This document shows, in pieces, positions 43,010-51,310 of a stretch of 64,000 bases of DNA (the stretch's first letter is position 1; every line of letters starts with the position of its first letter). Location of the stretch: contig NZ_CP026730.1 of the NCBI RefSeq assembly GCF_003369795.1, forward strand, positions 5,323,001-5,387,000, read 5' to 3'. The translations under genes and the position numbers were made by a program. This DNA comes from Streptomyces sp. CB09001 (GTDB taxonomy: Bacteria > Actinomycetota > Actinomycetes > Streptomycetales > Streptomycetaceae). The notes under the pieces were generated by a model. That model saw only the letters and a program-made list of their open reading frames with translations. It had not been told where the DNA came from and searched no databases.

Positions 43010-43047
43010 CCCGTCCGCCGACGCCACCTGTCCGGGGGACGGACGGG
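43010..43047 (+). terminator. Possible hairpin between pyrH and frr
   Basis: An 8-bp stem (43010-43017 with 43040-43047) with a long loop, followed by GGGAC. A nearby -10-like GACAAT at 43069-43074 could start frr separately. Confidence 0.35.
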
Positions 43048-43174
43048 ACGGGGCCGGACCGGGGGATGGACAATGTCCCGCCGGTCGGGAACCGTGCAGG
43101 AAGAACGCGACGCAGCCGGCCGCCGCCCGCAGGGAACCGCAGCCGGGCCTACTCAAGACACGCAGGAGCAAGTG

Positions 43175-43732
43175 GTGATCGAAGAGACCCTCCTCGAGGC
43201 CGAGGAGAAGATGGAGAAGGCCGTCGTGGTCGCCAAGGAGGACTTCGCCGCGATCCGCACCGGCCGTGCGCACCCGGCGATGTTCAACAAGATCGTGGCC
43301 GACTACTACGGCGCGCCGACGCCGATCAACCAGCTGGCCTCGTTCTCCGTGCCCGAGCCGCGCATGGCCGTGGTGACCCCCTTCGACAAGACGGCCCTGC
43401 GCAACATCGAGCAGGCGATCCGTGACTCCGACCTGGGCGTCAACCCGAGCAACGACGGCAACATCATCCGGGTGGTGTTCCCCGAGCTGACCGAGGAGCG
43501 CCGCCGCGAGTACATCAAGGTCGCCAAGAGCAAGGGCGAGGACGCCAAGGTCTCGATCCGCTCCGTGCGCCGCAAGGCCAAGGACGCCATCGACAAGATG
43601 GTCAAGGACGGCGAGGTCGGCGAGGACGAGGGCCGCCGGGCGGAGAAGGAGCTCGACGACACCACCGCCAAGTACGTCGCACAGGTGGACGAGCTCCTGA
43701 AGCACAAGGAAGCGGAGCTGCTCGAGGTCTGA
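43175..43732 (+). CDS. frr: Ribosome recycling factor
   Basis: A 185-residue protein with MIEETLLEAEEKMEKAV and the helical bundle IRTGRAHPAMFNKI, YYGAPTPINQLASFSVPEPRM and LRNIEQAIRDSDLGVNPSNDG. It splits post-termination ribosomes with EF-G. The start is the GTG at 43175 behind CAGGAG; another GTG three bases earlier is the wrong frame. The stop overlaps the cdsA start (TGATG). Confidence 0.97.
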   Translation: MIEETLLEAEEKMEKAVVVAKEDFAAIRTGRAHPAMFNKIVADYYGAPTPINQLASFSVPEPRMAVVTPFDKTALRNIEQAIRDSDLGVNPSNDGNIIRVVFPELTEERRREYIKVAKSKGEDAKVSIRSVRRKAKDAIDKMVKDGEVGEDEGRRAEKELDDTTAKYVAQVDELLKHKEAELLEV

Positions 43733-44910
43733 TGAACGACTCTTCCTGGGGAGCGCCGCCACAAGCCGGGTACTGGGGGCCGTCCGACCAGGGACCCGTC
43801 CAGGGCGCCGGCCCGGCGGGTCCCGCGTACGATGCGCACTACGCGCAGCAGACTCGCCCCATGCCCATCGTGCCCGACGTACCCGAACACGGCGGAGACC
43901 AGGACGACGACCAGGGGACCGCTCGGCTGAGCGGTCCCTTGTTCCGGGACGAGCCGCTTCACGACCAGCCCGTTCGCGACGAGCCGTACCGCGACCAGAA
44001 CCCGTCGGCGCAGCCGTATGCGGCGGTGCCGCAGAATCCGGAGCCCATGCCCGACGCCCCGCAGCCGGCGCAGTCCCAGCCGTCGCCGCAGAAGAAGAGC
44101 GCGGGGCGTGACCTGGGTGCGGCGATAGGGGTCGGCGTCGGCCTCGGCGTGGTGATCGTCGCGTCGCTGTTCGTCGTCAAGGCGGTCTTCGTCGGTGTGA
44201 TCGCGGTCGCCGTCGTGGTGGGTCTGTGGGAGCTGACCAAGCGGCTGGAGGAGCGCAAGGGCATCAAGGCGCCCCTCGTACCGCTCGCGATCGGCGGCGC
44301 CGCGATGGTGGTCGCCGGCTACGCGCGCGGCGCCGAGGGCGCGTGGGTCGCCATGGCCCTCACCGCGCTCGCGGTCCTGGTCTGGCGGATGACGGAGCCG
44401 CCGGAGGGTTACCTCAAGGACGTCACGGCGGGCCTCTTCGCCGCGTTCTACGTGCCGTTCCTGGCCACGTTCGTCGCCATGATGCTGGCGGCGGACGACG
44501 GCGCCTGGCGCGTCCTGGTCTTCCTGATACTGACGGTCGTCAGCGACACCGGGGCCTACGCCGTCGGATGGCGCTTCGGCAGGAAGAAGCTCGCCCCGCG
44601 CATCAGCCCCGGCAAGACCCGCGAGGGCCTGCTGGGAGCGGTCGCGTTCGCCATGGCGGCGGGTGCGCTGTGCATGCAGTTCCTGATCGACGACGGCGCC
44701 TGGTGGCAGGGCCTGCTGCTCGGCCTCGTGGTCGCCGTCAGCGCCACGCTGGGCGACCTCGGCGAGTCCATGATCAAGCGGGACCTCGGCATCAAGGACA
44801 TGGGCACCCTCCTGCCGGGCCACGGCGGCATCATGGACCGCCTGGACTCGCTGCTGCCGACGGCACCGGTGGTGTGGCTGCTGCTGGTGATCTTCGTGGG
44901 GTCGGGGTGA
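43732..44910 (+). CDS. cdsA: Phosphatidate cytidylyltransferase
   Basis: A 392-residue membrane enzyme that makes CDP-diacylglycerol for phospholipid synthesis. Residues 1-120 are a cytoplasmic Pro/Gln/Asp-rich extension typical of actinobacteria. The membrane part has eight or so helices, with the signature SDTGAYAVGWRFGRKKLAPRISPGKTREG-like block starting at about 285 and the C-terminal CDP-alcohol motif MDRLDSLLPTAPVVW. It is translationally coupled to frr. A strong hairpin ends it. Confidence 0.95.
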   Translation: MNDSSWGAPPQAGYWGPSDQGPVQGAGPAGPAYDAHYAQQTRPMPIVPDVPEHGGDQDDDQGTARLSGPLFRDEPLHDQPVRDEPYRDQNPSAQPYAAVPQNPEPMPDAPQPAQSQPSPQKKSAGRDLGAAIGVGVGLGVVIVASLFVVKAVFVGVIAVAVVVGLWELTKRLEERKGIKAPLVPLAIGGAAMVVAGYARGAEGAWVAMALTALAVLVWRMTEPPEGYLKDVTAGLFAAFYVPFLATFVAMMLAADDGAWRVLVFLILTVVSDTGAYAVGWRFGRKKLAPRISPGKTREGLLGAVAFAMAAGALCMQFLIDDGAWWQGLLLGLVVAVSATLGDLGESMIKRDLGIKDMGTLLPGHGGIMDRLDSLLPTAPVVWLLLVIFVGSG

Positions 44911-44926
44911 CCGACACGACTTCGGT

Positions 44927-44960
44927 GAACGGCCTCCGCCTGCACAGGCGGGGGCCGTTC
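44927..44960 (+). terminator. Terminator after cdsA
   Basis: A two-part stem (outer 44927-44934 with 44953-44960; inner 44936-44941 with 44946-44951) with a four-base loop. Confidence 0.88.
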
Positions 44961-44998
44961 CCATGTGGCCCTGCCCAGTGATCGTCTAAAGTTCCGCC

Positions 44999-45175
44999 AT
45001 GGCGCAGGCGAGGCGGGGCGACGACGGCAGATACCACGGCGATCTGCCCTGCGTGTGGTGCCGGGCCCTCCTCGACCAGAAGGGCCGGCGCAGGGTGCGC
45101 CGCTACTGCGGTCCGTGGCACCGCACAAAGCAGTACGTCACCACGGTCGTCGCCTTGGTCGCGGGCCTGTTCTGA
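44999..45175 (+). CDS. Small cysteine-rich membrane-like protein (58 residues)
   Basis: A short gene between cdsA and rlmN. It encodes 58 residues, starting MAQARRGDDG, with PCVWCRALL, then an Arg-rich turn, YCGPWHR and a hydrophobic C-terminus VTTVVALVAGLF. Three cysteines and one histidine (CxxC, then C-x3-H) could bind zinc, and the C-terminal 12 residues could reach the membrane. The gene follows a terminator and lies 43 bases before rlmN; TAAAGT at 44988-44993 is a possible -10. Codon use (G/C third positions) matches a real gene. I do not recognise the family. Confidence 0.6.
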   Translation: MAQARRGDDGRYHGDLPCVWCRALLDQKGRRRVRRYCGPWHRTKQYVTTVVALVAGLF

Positions 45176-45218
45176 GCCGCTCGGGTCACCCTTGTCGATC
45201 TGCGACACTGGTACAGCC

Positions 45219-46325
45219 ATGCCTAAGCCCGGAGAACTCACATTCGTCGCGCCGCGCGGAGTCAAGAAGCCGCCGCGGCACCTTGCCGACCTCACGCCTG
45301 CCGAGCGCAAGGAGGCTGTCGCCGCGATCGGTGAGAAGCCGTTCCGTGCGAAGCAGCTCTCGCAGCACTACTTCGCGCGGTACGCGCACGCCCCCGAGCA
45401 GTGGACCGACATCCCCGCCGGTTCGCGCGAGGGGCTGCGGGAAGCGTTGCTGCCCGAGCTGATGACGGTCGTGCGGCACCTGTCGACCGACCAGGGGACC
45501 ACGCGCAAGACGCTGTGGAAGCTGTTCGACGGGACGCTCGTCGAGTCGGTGCTCATGCGCTACCCGGACCGGGTGACCATGTGCATCAGCTCCCAGGCGG
45601 GCTGCGGGATGAACTGCCCGTTCTGCGCCACCGGCCAGGCCGGCCTGGACCGCAACCTGTCGACCGCCGAGATCGTGCACCAGATCGTGGACGGCATGCG
45701 GGCGCTCAGGGACGGCGAGGTCCCGGGAGGCCCCGCGCGGCTCAGCAACATCGTGTTCATGGGCATGGGCGAGCCCCTCGCCAACTACAACCGGGTCGTG
45801 GGCGCCATCCGCCGGCTCACCGACCCCGAGCCCGACGGGCTGGGGCTCTCCCAGCGCGGCATCACCGTCTCCACGGTCGGTCTCGTCCCCGCGATCCACC
45901 GCTTCACCGGCGAGGGCTTCAAGTGCCGGCTCGCCATCTCGCTGCACGCCCCCGACGACGAGCTGCGCGACACCCTCGTCCCCGTCAACACGCGGTGGAA
46001 GGTGCGCGAGGTGCTGGACGCCGGGTTCGAGTACGCGGCGAAGTCCGGGCGCCGGCTGTCCATCGAGTACGCCCTGATCCGCGACATCAACGACCAGGCC
46101 TGGCGCGGCGACCGGCTCGGGCGGCTGCTCAAGGGCAGGCCCGTGCACGTCAACCTGATCCCGCTCAACCCGACGCCCGGCTCCAAGTGGACCGCGTCCC
46201 GGCCCGAGGACGAGAAGGCGTTCGTGGAGGCCATCGCGGCGCACGGTGTGCCGGTGACGATCCGGGACACCCGTGGGCAGGAGATCGACGGGGCGTGTGG
46301 TCAGCTCGCCGCGAGCGAGCGGTAA
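45219..46325 (+). CDS. rlmN: 23S rRNA/tRNA adenine-C2 methyltransferase RlmN
   Basis: A 368-residue radical-SAM enzyme that methylates A2503 of 23S rRNA and A37 of some tRNAs. The cluster-binding CGMNCPFC (CxxxCxxC) is complete, the upstream Cys in RVTMCISSQAGC and the C-terminal Cys in GACGQL needed for the methyl transfer are present. Start ATG at 45219 gives MPKPGELTF, preferred by conservation over an ATG nine codons upstream. No ribosome-binding site is visible, and GACACT at 45204-45209 is close to the ATG, so the message may be leaderless. Confidence 0.95.
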   Translation: MPKPGELTFVAPRGVKKPPRHLADLTPAERKEAVAAIGEKPFRAKQLSQHYFARYAHAPEQWTDIPAGSREGLREALLPELMTVVRHLSTDQGTTRKTLWKLFDGTLVESVLMRYPDRVTMCISSQAGCGMNCPFCATGQAGLDRNLSTAEIVHQIVDGMRALRDGEVPGGPARLSNIVFMGMGEPLANYNRVVGAIRRLTDPEPDGLGLSQRGITVSTVGLVPAIHRFTGEGFKCRLAISLHAPDDELRDTLVPVNTRWKVREVLDAGFEYAAKSGRRLSIEYALIRDINDQAWRGDRLGRLLKGRPVHVNLIPLNPTPGSKWTASRPEDEKAFVEAIAAHGVPVTIRDTRGQEIDGACGQLAASER

Positions 46326-46388
46326 CCTGACCGGCGGGAGTATCAGTAGTACATCCAGTACATCGTCAAAGCCATCACATCTTCATAT

Positions 46389-46479
46389 TCCGACAGGGGA
46401 GCGCCACAGCGCTGAGAGTGCGGCACCGGCCGCAGACCCTCCGAACCTGGCCCAGGTCATTCTGGGTAGGGAGATCGGT
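46389..46479 (+). promoter_or_regulatory. TPP riboswitch (THI element)
   Basis: The conserved core of the thiamine-pyrophosphate aptamer is complete: GGGGAGC near 46397, the CTGAGAG pyrimidine-binding turn at 46412-46418, AGACCCTCCGAACCTG, and the closing GGGTAGGGA before the P1 strand. The ends pair as CCGA with TCGG. It is upstream of a thiamine transport operon. A 9-bp tandem AGTACATC repeat (46348-46365) lies just upstream and may be near the promoter. Confidence 0.95.
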
Positions 46480-46542
46480 CACCACTCGAGCTGTTGCGCC
46501 CTGCCCGGGACCCTCGCCAGGGGTTCCGGGCGGGGCCGCGTC

Positions 46543-46564
46543 TTCTCCTGGTCACCCAGGAGGA
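46543..46564 (+). promoter_or_regulatory. Stem that would hide the thiB ribosome-binding site
   Basis: A 9-bp stem (46543-46551 with 46556-46564, one G-T wobble, four-base loop) contains AGGAGGA, the thiB ribosome-binding site at 46558-46564. It sits 65 bases after the aptamer and is likely the expression platform, giving translational repression when TPP is bound. Confidence 0.7.
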
Positions 46565-46569
46565 ATTCA

Positions 46570-47694
46570 GTGAGCATCACCAAGAAGGGCGTCACCAAGA
46601 AGGGCGTCACCAAGAAGGTCAGTGTCCTGGCCGTCGGGCTCGGCATGGTCGGCACGCTGGCCGCCTGCGGGTCCTCGTCCGACGACGGCGGCGACGGCAG
46701 CGGCTCCGGCGGCTCCAAGACCGTGACCCTGGTCAGCCACGACTCGTGGGCCGCGTCCAAGGACGTGATCGCCGCCTTCGAGAAGAACTCCGGCTACAAG
46801 GTCAAGGTCCTGGAGGACGGCGACGCCGGACAGGCCGTCAACAAGGCCATCCTCACCAAGGACAACCCGCAGGGCGACGTCTTCTTCGGCGTCGACAACA
46901 CCCTGCTCTCCCGCGCCCTCGACAACGGCCTGTTCCAGCCGTACGAGGCCAAGGGCTCCGACCTCGTCCTGCCCGAGTACCGGGCCGACCGGGACAAGCA
47001 CCGGGTCACGCCCGTCGACACCGGCGACATCTGCGTCAACTACGACAAGGCGTACTTCGCCGAGCACGGGCTGACCCCGCCCAAGACCCTCGACGACCTG
47101 GTCAAGCCCGAGTACAAGGACCTGCTCGTCACCGAGAACGCGGGCAGCTCCTCGCCCGGCCTCGGCTTCCTGCTCGGCACCGCCGCCAAGTACGGCGACG
47201 CGGGCTGGGAGGGCTACTGGAAGAAGCTCAAGTCGAACGGCGTCAAGGTCGTCGACAGCTGGGAGCAGGCGTACAACGAGGAGTTCTCCGGCTCGGCCGG
47301 CGGCAAGAAGGCCAAGGGCGACCGTCCGCTCGTCGTGTCCTACGCCTCCTCCCCGCCCGTCGAGGTCGTCTACGCCGACCCGCAGCCGGCCACCGCCCCC
47401 ACGGGCGTCGCCGACGGCACCTGCTTCCGGCAGGTCGAGTACGCGGGTCTGCTCAGCAACGCGAAGAACCCCGAGGGCGGCAAGGCGCTCCTGGACTTCC
47501 TGCTGAGCGAGTCCTTCCAGGAGGACATGCCGCTGAACATGTTTGTCTACCCGGTGCGGGAGGGCGCGCAGGTCCCCGAGGTGTTCTCGAAGTTCGGGCC
47601 GCAGGCGAAGGACCCGCAGACCCTCGACCCGGTGAAGATCGCCGACAACCGCGACCAGTGGGTCAAGTCGTGGACCTCGCTCGTACTGAAGTAG
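46570..47694 (+). CDS. thiB: Thiamine ABC transporter, substrate-binding lipoprotein
   Basis: A 374-residue extracellular binding protein. The signal peptide has three Lys-rich TKKGV units, from a 15-bp tandem repeat near 46574-46618, and a lipobox LAAC. The mature part is a periplasmic-binding fold with VTLVSHDSWAASKDV, FFGVDNTLLSRALDNGLF, and the ThiB-typical DTGDICVNYDKAYF and VENAGSSSPGLGFL-type core. The GTG start has AGGAGGA upstream. The riboswitch controls it. thiP and thiQ follow at once, so this is the thiBPQ uptake operon. Confidence 0.94.
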   Translation: MSITKKGVTKKGVTKKVSVLAVGLGMVGTLAACGSSSDDGGDGSGSGGSKTVTLVSHDSWAASKDVIAAFEKNSGYKVKVLEDGDAGQAVNKAILTKDNPQGDVFFGVDNTLLSRALDNGLFQPYEAKGSDLVLPEYRADRDKHRVTPVDTGDICVNYDKAYFAEHGLTPPKTLDDLVKPEYKDLLVTENAGSSSPGLGFLLGTAAKYGDAGWEGYWKKLKSNGVKVVDSWEQAYNEEFSGSAGGKKAKGDRPLVVSYASSPPVEVVYADPQPATAPTGVADGTCFRQVEYAGLLSNAKNPEGGKALLDFLLSESFQEDMPLNMFVYPVREGAQVPEVFSKFGPQAKDPQTLDPVKIADNRDQWVKSWTSLVLK

Positions 47695-47714
47695 GGCACG
47701 AAGGGACGCAGCCG

Positions 47715-49376
47715 GTGAAGCAGGCGGTGCGGCCGGCGCGGACCGCGCGCGGGAGCGTGGCTCGGCTCGGCCTCATGGCCCTGCCCGTCGCGTTCTTCGC
47801 GGTCTTCTTCGCCTACCCCGTCGCCGCCATCGTCGCGCGCGGCCTCGAGGTCGACGGGGTCTGGCAGCTCGGTCGGATCGGGGACGTGCTCGCACAGTCC
47901 GACGTGCGGCACGTGCTGTGGTTCACCACCTGGCAGGCGCTGGCGTCCACCGGTCTCACGCTGCTGGTCGCGCTGCCCGGCGCGTACGTCTTCGCCCGCT
48001 TCGACTTCCCCGGCAAGCAGGTCCTGCGGGCCGTGGTGACCGTGCCGTTCGTGCTGCCGACGGTCGTCGTCGGTACGGCGTTCCTGGCGCTGGTCGGGCG
48101 CGGCGGGCTGCTCGACGAGCTGTGGGGTATGCGCCTGGACACCACGGTGTGGGCGATCCTGCTCGCGCACGTCTTCTTCAACTACGCCGTGGTCGTCCGC
48201 ACCGTCGGCGGACTGTGGTCGCAGCTCGACCCGCGGCAGGAGGAGGCCGCGCGGATGCTCGGCGCCTCCCGGCTGCGGGCCTGGCGGCAGGTCACGCTGC
48301 CCGCGCTGGCGCCCGCCGTGGCCGCCGCCGCGCTGATGGTCTTCCTGTTCACGTTCACCTCCTTCGGTGTCGTCCAGATCCTCGGCGGACCCACCTTCTC
48401 CACCCTGGAGGTGGAGATCTACCGCCAGACCTCGCAGGTCTTCGACCTGTCCACGGCCGCCGTCCTGACGCTGATCCAGTTCGCGGCGGTCGTCGCCGTC
48501 CTCGCCGTGCACGCCTGGACGGTGCGGCGGCGGGAGTCGGCACTGCGGCTCGTGGACGCGGCCACGACCGCGCGCCGGCCGCGCGGAGCGGGTCAGTGGG
48601 CGCTGCTCGCCGGCGTCCTGGGCGTCATCGCCGTCCTGCTGGTGCTGCCGCTCGCGGTACTGGTCCAGCGGTCGCTCGGCGCGTCCGGCTTCGGCTACTA
48701 CCGGGCGCTGACCCGCGAGGACGGCGGCGCCTTCCTCGTCCCGCCGATCGAGGCGATCGGCAACTCCCTCCAGTACGCCGTCGCCGCCACCGCCATCGCC
48801 GTGGTGATCGGCGCGCTGGCCGCGACCGCGCTCACCCGGCGCGACGCGGGCCGCTTCGTGCGCGGATTCGACGCGCTGCTGATGCTGCCGCTGGGGGTGT
48901 CGGCCGTGACGGTCGGGTTCGGATTCCTGATCGCGCTGGACGAACCGCCGCTGGACCTCAGGGCCTCCTGGATCCTGGTGCCGCTCGCGCAGGCGCTGGT
49001 GGGCGTCCCGTTCGTCGTACGGACCATGCTGCCGGTGCTGCGGGCGGTGGACGGACGGCTGCGGGAGGCGGCCGCGGTGCTGGGCGCGTCGCCGTGGCGG
49101 GTCTGGCGCGAGGTGGACCTGCCGATGGTGCGGCGGGCGCTGCTGGTGGCGGCCGGGTTCGCCTTCGCGGTGTCGCTGGGCGAGTTCGGCGCGACCGTGT
49201 TCATCGCACGGCCCGACAACCCGACGCTGCCGGTGGCCGTGGCGCGCCTGCTGGGCCGGCCCGGGGACATGAACTACGGCCAGGCGATGGCCCTTTCGAC
49301 GATTCTGATGCTGGTGTGCGCCGTGGCCCTGGTGGTGCTGGAGCGGCTGCGGACCGACCGGAGCGGGGAGTTCTAG
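47715..49376 (+). CDS. thiP: Thiamine ABC transporter, permease
   Basis: A 553-residue fused permease with two ABC-permease domains, each with about six helices and an EAA loop: EEAARMLGASRLRAWRQVTLP and REAAAVLGASPWRVWREVDLP. Start GTG at 47715 with an AGCCG-like site; 20 bases after thiB. This two-domain form is the standard ThiP. Confidence 0.94.
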   Translation: MKQAVRPARTARGSVARLGLMALPVAFFAVFFAYPVAAIVARGLEVDGVWQLGRIGDVLAQSDVRHVLWFTTWQALASTGLTLLVALPGAYVFARFDFPGKQVLRAVVTVPFVLPTVVVGTAFLALVGRGGLLDELWGMRLDTTVWAILLAHVFFNYAVVVRTVGGLWSQLDPRQEEAARMLGASRLRAWRQVTLPALAPAVAAAALMVFLFTFTSFGVVQILGGPTFSTLEVEIYRQTSQVFDLSTAAVLTLIQFAAVVAVLAVHAWTVRRRESALRLVDAATTARRPRGAGQWALLAGVLGVIAVLLVLPLAVLVQRSLGASGFGYYRALTREDGGAFLVPPIEAIGNSLQYAVAATAIAVVIGALAATALTRRDAGRFVRGFDALLMLPLGVSAVTVGFGFLIALDEPPLDLRASWILVPLAQALVGVPFVVRTMLPVLRAVDGRLREAAAVLGASPWRVWREVDLPMVRRALLVAAGFAFAVSLGEFGATVFIARPDNPTLPVAVARLLGRPGDMNYGQAMALSTILMLVCAVALVVLERLRTDRSGEF

Positions 49377-49378
49377 AC

Positions 49379-50425
49379 ATGCCGCCCAGCCTGTTGAGCC
49401 TGGAAGGCGCGACCGTCCGCTTCGGCGGGCGGGCCGTACTCGACGACGTCGGCCTGGGGGTCGCCGAGCACGAGGTGGTGTGCGTGCTCGGGCCCAGCGG
49501 CAGCGGCAAGTCGACGCTGCTGCGGGCGGTCGCCGGGCTCCAGCCGCTGGACGCCGGGCGGGTGACGCTGGACGGGCGGGACCAGTCCGGGGTGCCCGCG
49601 CACAAGCGCGAGGTCGGGCTGATGTTCCAGGACCACCAGCTGTTCCCACAGCGGGACGTGGCCGGAAACATCGCCTTCGGGCCGCGGATGCGGGGAGCGT
49701 CGCGGGCCGAGCAGCAGGCCCGGGTGGGGGAGTTGCTGGAGCTGGTCGGACTGCCGGGCGCCGCCCACCGGTCCGTCGCCGCGCTCTCCGGCGGGGAACA
49801 GCAGCGGGTGGCACTGGCCCGCGCGCTCGCGCCCCGGCCCCGGCTGCTGATGCTGGACGAGCCGCTCGGTCAGCTGGACCGCTCGCTGCGGGAGCGCCTC
49901 GTGGTGGAACTGAGGGAGCTGTTCGGACGGTTGGGCACCACGGTGCTGGCGGTGACCCACGACCAGGGCGAGGCGTTCGCGCTCGCCGACCGGGTCGTGG
50001 TGATGCGGGACGGGCGGATCGCCCAGTCGGGAACGCCCCTGGAGGTGTGGCAGCGGCCGGCGGACGCCTTCGTGGCCCGCTTCCTCGGCTTCGAGAACGT
50101 GGCCGAGGCGTCCGTCGCCGGACAGGCCGCGGACACCCCGTGGGGCAAGGTGCCGGTCCCCGAGGACGCCCCGCAGGGCACCCGGACGGTGCTCGTGCGG
50201 CCGGCCGGGGTCCGGGTCGTCCCCGCCGACCAGGGCCTGCGCTGCACGGTCACGGCCCGCACCTTCCGCGGCACGCACGTCTCCGTGCACCTCCAGCCCG
50301 AGGACGCGCCCCGCCTGGAGGCGGCCTGCGCGCTGCGGGCGGCGCCGGAGGTCGGGGACGCGGTCGGGGTGGAGTTCGACGCGGCGGACGTCGTCGTGCT
50401 CGGCCGGTCCGACGCTCCCCGGTGA
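49379..50425 (+). CDS. thiQ: Thiamine ABC transporter, ATP-binding protein
   Basis: A 348-residue ATPase with Walker A LGPSGSGKST at about 39, the Q-loop QDHQLFPQRDV, signature LSGGEQQRV, Walker B LLMLDEP and the H-loop VTHDQGEAF. The C-terminal extension (about 240-348) resembles the regulatory domain of the MalK/PotA group, longer than E. coli ThiQ. It starts two bases after thiP, so it is the third gene of the operon. Confidence 0.93.
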   Translation: MPPSLLSLEGATVRFGGRAVLDDVGLGVAEHEVVCVLGPSGSGKSTLLRAVAGLQPLDAGRVTLDGRDQSGVPAHKREVGLMFQDHQLFPQRDVAGNIAFGPRMRGASRAEQQARVGELLELVGLPGAAHRSVAALSGGEQQRVALARALAPRPRLLMLDEPLGQLDRSLRERLVVELRELFGRLGTTVLAVTHDQGEAFALADRVVVMRDGRIAQSGTPLEVWQRPADAFVARFLGFENVAEASVAGQAADTPWGKVPVPEDAPQGTRTVLVRPAGVRVVPADQGLRCTVTARTFRGTHVSVHLQPEDAPRLEAACALRAAPEVGDAVGVEFDAADVVVLGRSDAPR

Positions 50426-50449
50426 TCATGCCGTTCGTAGGGTGACGTC

Positions 50450-51250
50450 ATGACACTCCTCGCGCACGACCGGTACTGCGACGAAATCGTTCACCAGGTG
50501 GCCGGGCTCAGGGCCGTGGTCACCTCCGGCGCGGACCTGTCCGCCACCGTGCCGACCTGCCCGGCCTGGACCCTGGAGGACCTGGTGCGCCACGTGGGCC
50601 GGGCCCTGCGCTGGACCGGGCTGATCGTCGCCACCCGCGCCGAGCAGGACGTCCCGGTGGACCGCGCGCCGGGAGCCGAGGGGCCCGCGGCCGGCGGGGA
50701 CGCGGCGGCGCTGGGCGCGTGGCTGGCGGAGTCCGGCGAGGTGGTCGTCGGCGCCCTGCGGGAGGCCGGTCCGCACGCGCGGGCGTGGTCGTGGGCCGGT
50801 GTCGACACGGCGGGGTTCTGGGCGCGCCGGATGACCCACGAACTCGTCGTGCACGGTGCGGACGCGGCACTCGCGACGGGCCGGCCCCGCCGGGCGGTCG
50901 CGCCCGAGGTGGCGGCCGACGCGATCGACGAGTGGCTGGACATCGTGCGGTTCGTGCAGCGGGCCCTGCCCGGCGCCGCGGCGAACGAACTGCGCGCTCC
51001 CGGCAGCAGCCTCCACCTGCACGCGACGGACGCTCCGGCCGAGCTGGACGCCGAGTGGCTCATCGAGCTCCCCGACGACGGCGTCACCTGGCGCCGCGGG
51101 CACGAGAAGGCGACGGTGGCGCTGCGCGGCCCGCTCACGGACGTGCTGCTGGCCTTCTACGGCCGGCTGCCGCTGGACGCGCCGGGGCTCGAGGTGCTCG
51201 GGGACCGGGGCCTGCTCGAACTCTGGCTGGAGAAGGCGACGTTCGGCTGA
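50450..51250 (+). CDS. Maleylpyruvate isomerase/DinB-like protein
   Basis: A 266-residue protein with the N-terminal domain of mycothiol-dependent maleylpyruvate isomerases: the early CPAWTLEDLVRHVGR and FWARRMTHELVVHGADAALATG, which carry the histidines that bind the metal in this fold. The C-terminal half is an SCP2-like region (WLIELPDDGVTW). Such proteins act on small electrophiles with mycothiol or are unassigned. It follows thiQ by 24 bases with no terminator, so it may be read through from the thi operon, though the functions seem unrelated. Confidence 0.8.
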   Translation: MTLLAHDRYCDEIVHQVAGLRAVVTSGADLSATVPTCPAWTLEDLVRHVGRALRWTGLIVATRAEQDVPVDRAPGAEGPAAGGDAAALGAWLAESGEVVVGALREAGPHARAWSWAGVDTAGFWARRMTHELVVHGADAALATGRPRRAVAPEVAADAIDEWLDIVRFVQRALPGAAANELRAPGSSLHLHATDAPAELDAEWLIELPDDGVTWRRGHEKATVALRGPLTDVLLAFYGRLPLDAPGLEVLGDRGLLELWLEKATFG

Positions 51251-51255
51251 CACGA

Positions 51256-51288
51256 CGGTGGCCCGCCCCGGAACGGGACGGGCCACCG
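51256..51288. terminator. Bidirectional terminator after maleylpyruvate-isomerase-like gene
   Basis: A 10-bp outer stem (51256-51265 with 51279-51288) and an inner CCCG/CGGG, between convergent genes. Confidence 0.85.
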
Positions 51289-51310
51289 CCGTGGACGGGT
51301 CGCGCGGGTG

